This document shows positions 44,422-51,524 of a DNA stretch of 64,000 nt, piece after piece; position 1 is the first letter of the stretch; each line of letters opens with the position of its first letter. Where the stretch lies: NCBI GenBank assembly GCA_020634855.1, contig JACKAU010000008.1, positions 186,001 through 250,000 of the forward strand, read 5' to 3'. The position numbers and the translations under genes were made by a program. This DNA comes from Anaerolineales bacterium. Lineage in GTDB: Bacteria > Chloroflexota > Anaerolineae > 4572-78 > J111. The notes under the pieces are model-generated. The model saw only the letters and a program-made list of their open reading frames with translations. It did not search any database and was not told the origin of the DNA.

Positions 44422-44480
44422 GTGACTTTCGGGCAAATGAGTAGGGACTTTCGGGCAAAAAAACTGGGGACGAAAGTCAC
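44422..44480. repeat. Inverted repeat 'gtgactttcg ... cgaaagtcac'
   Basis: A perfect 10-bp pair, with a partial direct copy (gggactttcgggcaaa) between its arms. A related half-copy ('tgtgacctttgggcaaag') lies at ~48695 after the chemoreceptor. Confidence 0.55.
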
Positions 44481-44578
44481 TTCCCTTTTAAGGTGACATA
44501 AGATATGATAACAGTGTTAAGGTTGCAGCTTGTGTAGTTTACTTGTATAAACCACGTTCACAGAAAGACAATAAGAAT

Positions 44579-45310
44579 ATGAAAGCTAAATTGAACCTTT
44601 CAAAAAGTAACTATAATACCGAGGGCGAAGAAACGTATCACGCTGTCATCAAACATTCCGATACCTTAACCCAGGAAGATATCCTGGATGAGATGGAATG
44701 GCATAACTCTACCCTCACCCGGACCGACATGCGCGCGTTTCTGGAAAGTCACGATCGGACCATCATCCGCTCGCTGCAAAAAGGCAAGAAGGTGGTTACG
44801 AATTTGGTGCATTACCAACTCACGGCTAAAGGTGTCTTTGTCGGTGAGAATGACCAATTTGATGAAGATCGCCATAAGGTTTGCGCTTCGGTCTCCCAAG
44901 GACCGGGGTTGCGCCAGGCCATCAACAACAAAACCGTGACCCTGGAACGGGGCCGGGCCGTTAAGCCTGCGCCCCGGGTGGATAGTTACACCAACCTGCA
45001 CAACAGTGATCCCAACACCGTTCTCTCACCTACGTATATGGCTCGTCTGGATGGGGACAAACTGCGGTTTGACCCGGCCGACCCCGAGCAAGGCGTATTT
45101 CTGACCCCGATGGCCGACGAAACCGGTTTGCTGGCGGACCGCACCCCGATCCGGGTGGCGGATTACGCCCAAGCCGGTAGTAACCGGACCATCATCTTCC
45201 GGACGCCTGATGACCTGGCGCCCGGTGCTTACAAACTGGAAGTGCGCCGCCGCTTCGGCCAAACCCGGCTGGCCACCGGTACGTTAGAAAATATGCTGGT
45301 GGTCGTCTAG
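44579..45310 (+). CDS. HU-like DNA-binding protein with DUF4469 Ig-fold C-terminus
   Basis: A ~243-aa protein: 'MKAKLNLSKSNYNTEGEETYHAVIKHSDTLTQEDILDEMEWHNSTLTRTDMRAFLESHDRTI' opens an HU/IHF-type DNA-binding domain of the form that precedes DUF4469. The C-terminal ~115 residues ('VLSPTYMARLDGDKLRFDPADPEQGVFL', 'GAYKLEVRRRFGQTRLATGTL') are the DUF4469 Ig-like domain. This pairing is known in bacterial HU-like proteins; the biological role is unclear. I start at 44579 (an earlier ATG at 44543 is in frame, but the reading before 44579 has no family match). It is alone, in plus orientation, with a strong terminator downstream. Confidence 0.82.
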   Translation: MKAKLNLSKSNYNTEGEETYHAVIKHSDTLTQEDILDEMEWHNSTLTRTDMRAFLESHDRTIIRSLQKGKKVVTNLVHYQLTAKGVFVGENDQFDEDRHKVCASVSQGPGLRQAINNKTVTLERGRAVKPAPRVDSYTNLHNSDPNTVLSPTYMARLDGDKLRFDPADPEQGVFLTPMADETGLLADRTPIRVADYAQAGSNRTIIFRTPDDLAPGAYKLEVRRRFGQTRLATGTLENMLVVV

Positions 45311-45346
45311 ACAGAGCCGGCAAGCTGCAACCTTACCTTGTCCTGA

Positions 45347-45377
45347 CCGCCCCGCTTTGGGGCGGTTTTTTGTTTTT
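45347..45377 (+). terminator. Rho-independent terminator of the HU-like gene
   Basis: GC-rich hairpin 'accgccccgctttggggcggt' followed by 'ttttttgttttt', starting 36 bases after the stop codon. This is a textbook intrinsic terminator. Confidence 0.85.
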
Positions 45378-45494
45378 AAACGGGGGTGAGAGGTTAGGGA
45401 ATTATGAATTATGAGGGATGAATTAGGAACTATGAATGAGCGGATTAAGAGAGCAGGTGGTAAATTAAGTCTGGCGGAGGGAAGGAATTTCTTG

Positions 45495-45771
45495 GGGCTG
45501 GTAAATCGATTGCGTTGGGCTGGCGCCAAATTCCCCTGGGCTGGCACCAGATTCCCCTGAGCTAGCACCAGATTCCCCTGGGCTGGCACCGGAATTCTCT
45601 GGGCTGGCACCGGAATTCTCTGGGCTGGCACCGAAATACCCTGGGCTGGCACCAGATTCCTCTGGGCTAGTAATAAATTATGCTGGGCAGGTAAAGGGAT
45701 TACTCTGGGCTTGTAAATCGATTGCGCCGGGCTGTGAATTCATTGCGTCGGGCTAGTAATTTGATTTCCCC
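45495..45771. repeat. Tandem array of ~13 units of 21-22 bp ('gggctggcaccagattccc')
   Basis: Units start with 'gggctgg', 'gggctag' or 'gagctag' and end with 't/c' after 'attcccct', 'attctct', 'attgcg'. The central seven or so are 21 bp and well conserved; the outer units are more diverged and several are 22 bp. There are no unrelated spacers, so it is not a CRISPR array but a minisatellite. Confidence 0.8.
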
Positions 45772-45860
45772 GATAAACCGGGCGCTTGCTTTGTCGCTCC
45801 TTTTCACCCTTTGATATTTCTTCATTCTCCATTCTAAATTCTCCATTCTATACCTAAGGC

Positions 45861-46000
45861 GTAGGTTGGGTTGAGCCGGTGATTTTGTACTCTGCAAGGT
45901 AACGTTGGGTTTCATTCGCTGTTTTAGCGCCTGAATCTCTGGCGAAGCCCAACACATGGGGCAACGGTGTCTCCGATTGAAGCCACTCAACCCAACCTAC
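45861..46000. repeat. Palindromic element, 'gtaggttgggttgag' ends
   Basis: Perfect 15-bp terminal inverted repeat (gtaggttgggttgag ... ctcaacccaacctac), 140 bp, with internal 'aacgttgggtttcattcgc'. The same internal word occurs at ~48762 beyond the end of the MmeI-like remnant. No ORF. Confidence 0.8.
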
Positions 46001-46295
46001 TACTGTAACTACTCAAAATAACAAACGGTCGTTCTAACCGAACCGGAAGGTGGTCAAAGCCGGCTCACAGCGCAAGCTCTAAATGTTCAAATTGTTCTTT
46101 TATACAATCTTCACGTTTTCCCACTTAAGCATAAGGGTTGCTGCGACGATCTATTATAAACGCGTTGATACATATTCGCATAACCCGTGAAAATGATAAA
46201 GCAATAAAAATTTAATAACTTCTCTATCTCAAAGGAGAGTGGTTGGTAGTTGGTAATTAGGGATTGAATTAGCCATTATCTGACGCTAAGGATCT

Positions 46296-46406
46296 GTCCA
46301 AAAATAACTTTGCGGTTTCCTGCGGAGATTAGAGATTAGAGATTGGAGATTAGGGCGCTTTAATCTCTACTCTCCAATCACCAAAAAGACAAAGCTGTTT
46401 CTGGAC
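46296..46406. repeat. Imperfect palindrome ('gtccaaaaataactttg ...')
   Basis: Outer arms 'gtccaaaaataactttg' and 'caaagctgtttctggac' match in most positions, inner 'gattggagatta' / 'taatctctactctcc' are roughly complementary. Within the upstream region of the chemoreceptor. Confidence 0.5.
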
Positions 46407-46523
46407 GAGTCCTCTTGATATTGAAACCGCTGAATGAGAGGTATTTATCGACGATACAAAGCCAAGTAGTTAAGGCCACCCAAGATGCGACTCTCATCAG
46501 AAGAAACCATGAAAGGAAAAACT

Positions 46524-48632
46524 ATGCAAGCCAATCTACAGATGAAATTACTCGGGGCATTTGCTGTTGTCCTGCTCATTACCTCATTCGTAGCTGCCTT
46601 TGGCTACAAGGCCCAATCCGAACACAGCCAAACGATGAGTTGGATTGACCACACTAATGACGTTATTTTGGAAGCCAATCAACTCTTACTGAGCTTGATT
46701 AATATGGAAACCGGTTTTCGAGGCTACCTGGTTACCGGCGACGATACATTTCTTGAACCTTACGAGGCCGGGAAGGTACAAGCTGACCAAAGCCTAAAAA
46801 ATTTAATGGCGCTTACAGCGGATAATCCGGCGCAGGTAGAACGCTGGCAGCAAATAGAAACAGCTAAGAATGTTTGGCTAGAACAATGGATTACACCGGG
46901 CCTGGCGCTGCGCCGGGAAGTTAACGCTAACGCCACTACAATAGAAGATGTATCGACCTATTTGTCCAGTGGAGGCGGCAAACAATTTATGGATGCCATA
47001 CGAACGGAACTGGCCGAAGCCCGGAGCATAGAAGAAAATCTGCTGGCTGAACGCAAGACCGCCGATGCGGCAACCGCCTCATGGGTGAACAACGTCATGA
47101 TCGGGGGTAGTCTATTTGCGGTGGTTGTTGGTGTTATCATTGCCTTTTACATCGCCCGCTCAATCAGTAAGGCCGCCAAGACAATGGTCAAGGCGGCCCA
47201 ACAGATTGCGGAAACGGACCTACCGGCCCTGGCAGGTGTGATGGCCGCTATGGCCAATGGCGATTTGACCCAATCGGTCTCAATCGGCGCTCAAGAGATA
47301 ACCCTAAAATCCGGCGATGAGATGGGGGATTTGGCCGATGCGTTCAATGCCATTATTGCCCGCCTGCGGGATACCGGCCAATCCTACGAAAAAATGACCG
47401 AGTCATTGCGTAAAATGGTGGATGTGGTGGTTGAAAATGCCAATGGGCTGGGGGCGGCTTCCGCCCAACTGACAACCGCCGTTAACCAAGTCAACCAGAA
47501 CACTGACCAGATCAGTGTCACCATGCAGCAGTTGGCCGCCGGGGCGCAACAGCAATCCCAATCAACCCAGCAAACCCAAGCTTCCGTCGACCAGGTCACC
47601 CGCGCTCTCGATGGGGTGGCCCACGGCGCTCAAGAACAAGCCGCTGCTGTCGCCAGATCGGTCGATTTCGCCAATGAGATAGGGTCGGCTATCCAGCGAG
47701 TTGCGGCCAACGCCCAGGCGGGAGCCAACAGCGCCTCCGATGCAGCTCAGACCGCCCGCCACGGGGCTAAAATCGTCGGTGATACTATCCAAGGGATGGA
47801 AAGTATCAAAACCAAGGTAGGGCTTTCAGCCCAAAAAGTCCAGGAAATGGGGCAGCGATCCCAACAGATCGGAGCCATTGTTCAAACCATTGACGACATC
47901 GCCTCGCAAACCAACCTCCTCGCCCTTAACGCGGCCATTGAAGCGGCTCGGGCCGGCGAACACGGCAAGGGCTTCGCGGTTGTGGCTGATGAGGTGCGCA
48001 AACTGGCCGAAAAATCCACCTCAGCCACCGGTGAGATTGCCAACCTCATCCAAACTATCCAGCAGACGGTGTCAGAGGCCGTCGCCGCTATGGAAGAAGG
48101 GACCCATGAGGTCGAAAGCGGGGTATATCGAACCAACGAGGCCGGCCAATCTCTAACCGACATTCTTACAGCGGTTGAAGCGGTGGATGATCAGGTCAAA
48201 GCCATCTCGACCGCGGCGCAGCAGATGAGCGCCTCCTCCACTGAACTGGTTAGGGCGATGGAGAGCGTCTCCGAGATGGTTGAAGAGAACAGCGCGGCCA
48301 CGGAAGAGATGGCCGCCGGCTCCAACGACGTTGCCGAGGCCATTAACAGCATCGCCACGGTCAGCGAACAGAACAGCGCGGCCATAGAAGAAGTCAGCGC
48401 CTCAACGGAAGAGATGAGCGCCCAGATGCAGGAGATCAACTTCTCGGCCCATACCCTTGATCGGATGGCGCAAAGTCTGCAAAAGGTGGTTGCTCAGTTT
48501 AAGGTGTCTAAGAATAGGGACGACGCTGATACACAACCTAAGACAAAACTGCCCGCGCCCTCTGTTAAAACTCAGCATAATGGCCACCACCGCGAAAGCC
48601 TGCCGGTCGTCGCCCGTAATGGGCGACACTAG
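46524..48632 (+). CDS. Methyl-accepting chemotaxis protein (CHASE3-HAMP-MCP)
   Basis: A ~700-aa chemoreceptor. A first membrane helix (~10-30; LLGAFAVVLLITSFVAAFGY) is followed by a CHASE3-like periplasmic domain ('INMETGFRGYLVTGDDTFLEPYEAG'). A second helix (MIGGSLFAVVVGVIIAFYIA) leads to HAMP and a long coiled-coil signalling domain with the tip 'ALNAAIEAARAGEHGKGFAVVADEVRKLAEKS' (~470-500) that contacts CheA/CheW. The C-terminus lacks a CheR-tethering pentapeptide. I chose 46524 because AAAGGA lies just before this ATG; frames at 46485 or 46509 are alternatives. No che genes are nearby, so partners must be elsewhere. Ligand is unknown. Confidence 0.93.
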   Translation: MQANLQMKLLGAFAVVLLITSFVAAFGYKAQSEHSQTMSWIDHTNDVILEANQLLLSLINMETGFRGYLVTGDDTFLEPYEAGKVQADQSLKNLMALTADNPAQVERWQQIETAKNVWLEQWITPGLALRREVNANATTIEDVSTYLSSGGGKQFMDAIRTELAEARSIEENLLAERKTADAATASWVNNVMIGGSLFAVVVGVIIAFYIARSISKAAKTMVKAAQQIAETDLPALAGVMAAMANGDLTQSVSIGAQEITLKSGDEMGDLADAFNAIIARLRDTGQSYEKMTESLRKMVDVVVENANGLGAASAQLTTAVNQVNQNTDQISVTMQQLAAGAQQQSQSTQQTQASVDQVTRALDGVAHGAQEQAAAVARSVDFANEIGSAIQRVAANAQAGANSASDAAQTARHGAKIVGDTIQGMESIKTKVGLSAQKVQEMGQRSQQIGAIVQTIDDIASQTNLLALNAAIEAARAGEHGKGFAVVADEVRKLAEKSTSATGEIANLIQTIQQTVSEAVAAMEEGTHEVESGVYRTNEAGQSLTDILTAVEAVDDQVKAISTAAQQMSASSTELVRAMESVSEMVEENSAATEEMAAGSNDVAEAINSIATVSEQNSAAIEEVSASTEEMSAQMQEINFSAHTLDRMAQSLQKVVAQFKVSKNRDDADTQPKTKLPAPSVKTQHNGHHRESLPVVARNGRH

Positions 48633-48725
48633 CCGGCCCGCCGAAGCGTTTATAGGCAGTTTCATAATTCATCCCTCCTAATTCATCATTCCTATGTGAC
48701 CTTTGGGCAAAGATATAGGTATCTG

Positions 48726-48762
48726 ACCAAGCCACTTCTAACCAAAAAAGCAAGAAGTATGG
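48726..48762 (+). repeat. Hairpin repeat, 'acttctaaccaaaaaagc' family, copy 2
   Basis: 'accaagccacttctaacc' then 'aaaaaagcaagaagt', same family as 30888 and 51484. It lies between the chemoreceptor end and the MmeI-like remnant. Confidence 0.65.
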
Positions 48763-48782
48763 TAACGTTGGGTTTCATTCGC

Positions 48783-49124
48783 CTACTGCGCGACGAAGCG
48801 CTCGCCCTCAACCAGCCGAGCCTGCCCCAGCGAGGCCAGGGTTTCCAGCAGTTCGGTGACCCGCGCGGCGCTGCCCTGCTTGGCTTCCAGCACAAAGCAG
48901 CCCCGCTTGTAAAGGTCGATGCGGCCGGTGCTGCCGTGGGGCAGCGGCACGGATCGCTCGAAGACGTAGGCGTTGCGGTCGTCATAGGGGGTGGTGGGGT
49001 CGGGGTGGGGCACGTTCAGGATGTCGCACAGTTGGACGGCAAATTGGGAAAAGTTGGCTCGCTCGGCTGCGCCGGAGGCTTGCCAGCGGCGGATAAAGTC
49101 TTGGACCGGCGTTGGGTTAGACAT
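48783..49124 (-). pseudogene. Internally deleted MmeI-like restriction-modification gene
   Basis: 113 residues remain of a normally very long enzyme. The first ~85 residues ('MSNPTPVQDFIRRWQASGAAERANFSQFAVQLCDILNVP', 'AYVFERSVPLPHG', 'RIDLYKRGCFVLEAKQG') match the MmeI_N end of class IIG-like enzymes. The last ~28 ('ARVTELLETLASLGQARLVEGERFVA') resemble the C-terminus of the same class of protein. The methylase and helicase/nuclease core is missing. AAGGAG precedes the ATG at 49124 by 8 nt, which retains a normal start. An in-frame deletion between residues ~85 and 88 explains this best. It is presumably inactive. Confidence 0.75.
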
Positions 49125-49177
49125 ATGGGTGACTCCTTGTTGTAAGACGGGGGTAGGTAGTAGGGGGTGAAGACCGA

Positions 49178-49273
49178 AGACCTGACAGGTTTCATACGAA
49201 AAGTTGGACGTAATAAATGGGCCGATGCCCCGTAACATACACCCACCTAACTCTTGTAAAACCTGTCAGGTCT
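49178..49273. repeat. Palindromic element, 'agacctgacaggttt' family, copy 2
   Basis: Perfect 15-bp inverted pair 'agacctgacaggttt' ... 'aaacctgtcaggtct'. Beyond it, further arms 'gtaggtagtaggg' (~49152) and 'ccctactacctac' (~49290) extend the palindrome. First copy at 37121-37166. Confidence 0.75.
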
Positions 49274-49403
49274 GGTTTTAGCTTAATCCCTACTACCTAC
49301 CCCTTACCCCCTTATCCAGGCAACAATCTTATGTCATATTATAGCCCATTACCTAAGGGTTGAAAAGGGGGAGAATAGAGCTATTAAGGCGTTACCGCTT
49401 ACC

Positions 49404-49565
49404 CTACATCTTACTTTGTGAGTACAACATAAACGGCCCCTTATCATCCTGCCCCTCTTTCTCGAAGGTCATCCCGATCTTCCGCGCCACGTTGATGGAG
49501 GCCAGGTTGTCACGGTCGATGAGGCAAAGGTAGATGACAAAGCTAGCTTTGTCGCTCCTTTTCAT
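49404..49565 (-). pseudogene. GNAT acetyltransferase C-terminal remnant
   Basis: A 53-codon frame overlapping the next gene's stop reads '...LCLIDRDNLASINVARKIG', then 'MTFEKEGQDDKGPFMLY'. This is the typical end of a GNAT acetyltransferase (N.ASI.VA.KIGM.FEKE). The acetyl-CoA-binding core is missing, and the first codons fall in a 'gcgacaaagct' repeat-like tract. It is a remnant, possibly translated by overlap with the ABM gene (ATGA), but without function as GNAT. Confidence 0.7.
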
Positions 49566-49858
49566 ACGGTGTAATCGTTTATCTCTTCGAACGTTTCAAC
49601 CGACAAACGCTCGGCCAGGGCGTGCATGGTCTCCATCTCCGGCGGCTTGGCCGCGCCCCAAAAGGCTTGCCAATCGGCCAATGTGTCCCAACGGGCCATG
49701 GTGATGAACTGCGTCGGGTCTTGGTGACTTTGCAGCATAACGCTGCCGCGCGCGCCCGGTGTGCTGGCTCTGATAGCGGTCGTCGTCGCGGCCCAGGCGG
49801 CTTTGAATTGAGCTTCGTCCTCTTTTTTGACTTTCCAGCGATAGGTTATTCTAATCAA
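49562..49858 (-). CDS. Antibiotic biosynthesis monooxygenase (ABM) domain protein
   Basis: A 98-aa protein of the ABM dimeric alpha/beta-barrel class: 'MIRITYRWKVKKEDEAQFKAAWAATTTAIRAS', 'GSVMLQSHQDPTQFITMARWDTLADWQAFWG'. This size and pattern is typical for small ABM proteins, many of unknown substrate. The start is TTG, chosen because AAAGGAGG lies 6 nt before it. It lies directly upstream of the GNAT remnant, with its stop overlapping the possible start of that frame. Confidence 0.85.
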   Translation of the reverse strand: MIRITYRWKVKKEDEAQFKAAWAATTTAIRASTPGARGSVMLQSHQDPTQFITMARWDTLADWQAFWGAAKPPEMETMHALAERLSVETFEEINDYTV

Positions 49859-49870
49859 GGTTAGCCTCCT

Positions 49871-51115
49871 TTAAATGGGTTCAACGCGTTCATCCCTAAG
49901 CGGGTGAGCCTTCGGTAACAACCAGGCCAAAATGATTGGCCCGGTGGCGATGACCGCGCCGGTGGCCATAAAGGCCAAGCCCCAAGAGTGAGGGGTCTCA
50001 CCGAAGCCGCTGACATCCAAAACCAAACCAAAGACCAACGGCCCCAGAAAGGCGCACGTAAAGCCTAGAAACGATTGAACGGCCATCGTCACCCCTAGCC
50101 GGCCCGCTTCGGCCGATTGAACCACCCCGGCATGCACCGTGGCTGAGTCGCCCTGGACAAAACAAGCGTAGATGATAATTAGGCCGATTAAAACGGGATA
50201 AGGCCAGGTCGCCGTAAAGCCCAGGCCAGCCGCCATCAGGGCCGAGCCGCCCATAATGAGGGTCAACACCCGCCGCTTGCCATATCGAACGGCTAACTCC
50301 GCCCCCCCAATGCTGGCCCACATTGCCGCCAGAGAGGAGACGGCCGCGACTAAGGTGGGCGCGATCAGGCTTGCTCGGCTTTGCAAGGTCAGGCTAAAGG
50401 CCAGGAAAGCGACGACCCAAGAGCGAAACGTAAATATTTCCCATACATGAACCGCATAGGCCAGAATATAGGCCATAGCGCCGGGATTACGAAAGACCGG
50501 ACGAAAATCAAACAGCTTGGCTAAGGGCAAGGTCTCGGTTTTAGGCGGTTGGGGGGCTAAGGCCCAGGCGGCCAGGATCAAGGCAATCAGCGAGCCCATA
50601 GCGGCCAAGCCAAAGGCCCATTGCCACCCCAGCCAGCGTTCCAACTGGCCATTGGCAAAAAAGGAAAAGCCCACCCCCAGGCCAAAGGCGGCCGTATAAA
50701 AGGAGATGGCTCGGGCCTGGGCCGGTCCCTCAATCCGATCCACCAGCGCCCGCAAGCCGGGAATATACGTGCCGGCCAGGCCCAACCCGGCCAGCGCTCG
50801 AAACAGGAGCGCGGTCCAAAACCCCTGGGCGAACAGGGCAAAGCCCAGCGCGGTCAGCGCCCCCACAGCCGTCGAGGTGAGATAAATTCGCCGGGCATCC
50901 AGGCGGTCGGTCAGGGTGACCAGAATGGGAACGCCCAGGGTGTATCCGGCAAAGTAGATGCCGTTGATCCAGCCCGCCTGGGTATTGGTCAGATGCCAGA
51001 TTTCAAAAAAACGGGGCAGCAACGCCGGAAAGGCGAAGATGCCCATCATCCCCAACGTTTCGGCCAAACACATCGCGGCGATGAGATAAGGGACAGATCG
51101 GTTTGGTCCGGCCAT
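49871..51115 (-). CDS. MFS transporter (12-TM)
   Basis: A ~414-aa MFS permease with about 12 membrane segments. It opens 'SVPYLIAAMCLAETLGMMGIFAFPALLPRF', with 'GWINGIYFAGYTLGVPILVTLTDRLDARRIYL' (MFS loop after helix 2) and a C-terminal half of similar layout. Substrate unknown. A much longer frame opens at 51394, but it translates intergenic repeats (51279 and 51331) and has no family match, so I use the ATG at 51115 before 'AGPNRSVPYL'. A weak GAGG lies upstream. It is 12 bp from the ABM gene, probably in the same transcript. Confidence 0.85.
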   Translation of the reverse strand: MAGPNRSVPYLIAAMCLAETLGMMGIFAFPALLPRFFEIWHLTNTQAGWINGIYFAGYTLGVPILVTLTDRLDARRIYLTSTAVGALTALGFALFAQGFWTALLFRALAGLGLAGTYIPGLRALVDRIEGPAQARAISFYTAAFGLGVGFSFFANGQLERWLGWQWAFGLAAMGSLIALILAAWALAPQPPKTETLPLAKLFDFRPVFRNPGAMAYILAYAVHVWEIFTFRSWVVAFLAFSLTLQSRASLIAPTLVAAVSSLAAMWASIGGAELAVRYGKRRVLTLIMGGSALMAAGLGFTATWPYPVLIGLIIIYACFVQGDSATVHAGVVQSAEAGRLGVTMAVQSFLGFTCAFLGPLVFGLVLDVSGFGETPHSWGLAFMATGAVIATGPIILAWLLPKAHPLRDERVEPI

Positions 51116-51278
51116 AAGCCTCAAAACGGGGCCGGCCTGTTGTAGCCGGCCCAAGCTGGCAGGATTGTAGCAGACCCAAGGGGTACTGACAAAACAGAGG
51201 CGGGGTAGCGGGAGTCTAATCAAGCCTGACAAGCCTGCTTTGTCGCTCCGTTTACCCCTTCTTATTCTCCCTAATCCA

Positions 51279-51326
51279 TAACCCAAACAAGCCGGAACCG
51301 AAAAGGATTTAACGCTAAAGACGCTA
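51279..51326 (+). repeat. Dispersed 'ggatttaacgc' repeat, copy 3
   Basis: 'aacccaaacaagccggaacc' then 'gaaaaggatttaacgctaaa'. See copies at 3574 and 31008. Confidence 0.6.
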
Positions 51327-51330
51327 TAGA

Positions 51331-51479
51331 CGGCACTGGGTCCGTAAGATGGGGATGATAGAGAACAGATTAAATTAGCCACGAATTGCACCAATTAACA
51401 CGAATAAAATAATAAAATTAGTGAAAATTCGTGTAATTCGTGGCTTAAGAACCTTTTCCCATTGTGCGGACCCAGTGCC
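51331..51479. repeat. Nested palindrome with 13-bp perfect ends ('ggcactgggtccg')
   Basis: Ends 'ggcactgggtccg' ... 'cggacccagtgcc'; inner arms 'ttagccacgaatt' and 'aattcgtggcttaa' around AT-rich centre. The double layer makes it a strong hairpin candidate. No copy of the outer ends elsewhere in the window. Confidence 0.7.
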
Positions 51480-51483
51480 CCGG

Positions 51484-51520
51484 CCTCACTTCTTGCTTTT
51501 TGGGTTAGAAGTGGCTTGGT
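51484..51520 (-). repeat. Hairpin repeat, 'acttct...agaagt' family, copy 3
   Basis: Reverse-orientation copy of 30888 and 48726: 'tcttgctttttgggttagaa' followed by 'gtggcttggt'. Confidence 0.65.
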
Positions 51521-51524
51521 AAGC

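Larger units (their letters stand above)
44145..44578. other. Intergenic region before the HU-like gene
   Basis: About 430 bases with no gene. It holds a stretch with 'cccgtgctgagagagcgaag' and 'gggcgcttcagcgtcctttgc', a 7-base microsatellite 'cattcat' repeated about five times near 44376-44410, and an inverted repeat 'gtgactttcg' ... 'cgaaagtcac' (44422-44480). The HU-like gene's promoter must lie here; an AT-rich tract precedes 44540 but I cannot assign -10/-35 with confidence. Confidence 0.5.
45378..46523. other. Long gene-free, repeat-rich region upstream of the chemoreceptor
   Basis: More than 1.1 kb with no convincing gene. In order: a 21-22-bp tandem array (45495-45771), a palindromic element with 15-bp ends (45861-46000), and a looser inverted repeat (46296-46406). 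Open frames on the minus strand across the array (about 45284-45652 and 45700-45990) only translate the repeats (PAQGNLV-like heptamers). The chemoreceptor's promoter must be near the right end. Confidence 0.6.
51116..51524. other. Repeat-filled gap between MFS and sulfotransferase genes
   Basis: About 410 bases containing a 'ggatttaacgc' repeat (51279-51326), a nested palindrome (51331-51479) and the third 'cttctt...gaagtgg' hairpin repeat (51484-51520). No gene. The MFS gene's promoter should be in it but is not evident. Confidence 0.55.

Noticed and set aside
45495..45771. CRISPR array
   Set aside because: Units abut with no unique spacers, unit length is 21-22 bp and no cas genes are present.
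45284..45990. Two minus-strand frames across the tandem array, coding for PAQGNLV-like heptamers and Arg-rich repeats
   Set aside because: They only translate 21-bp units, break where units become 22 bp, and have no start signals; treated as non-coding.
51116..51394. N-terminal extension of the MFS protein (93 residues)
   Set aside because: It runs through the 'ggatttaacgc' repeat and a palindrome; the family start lies at 51115.
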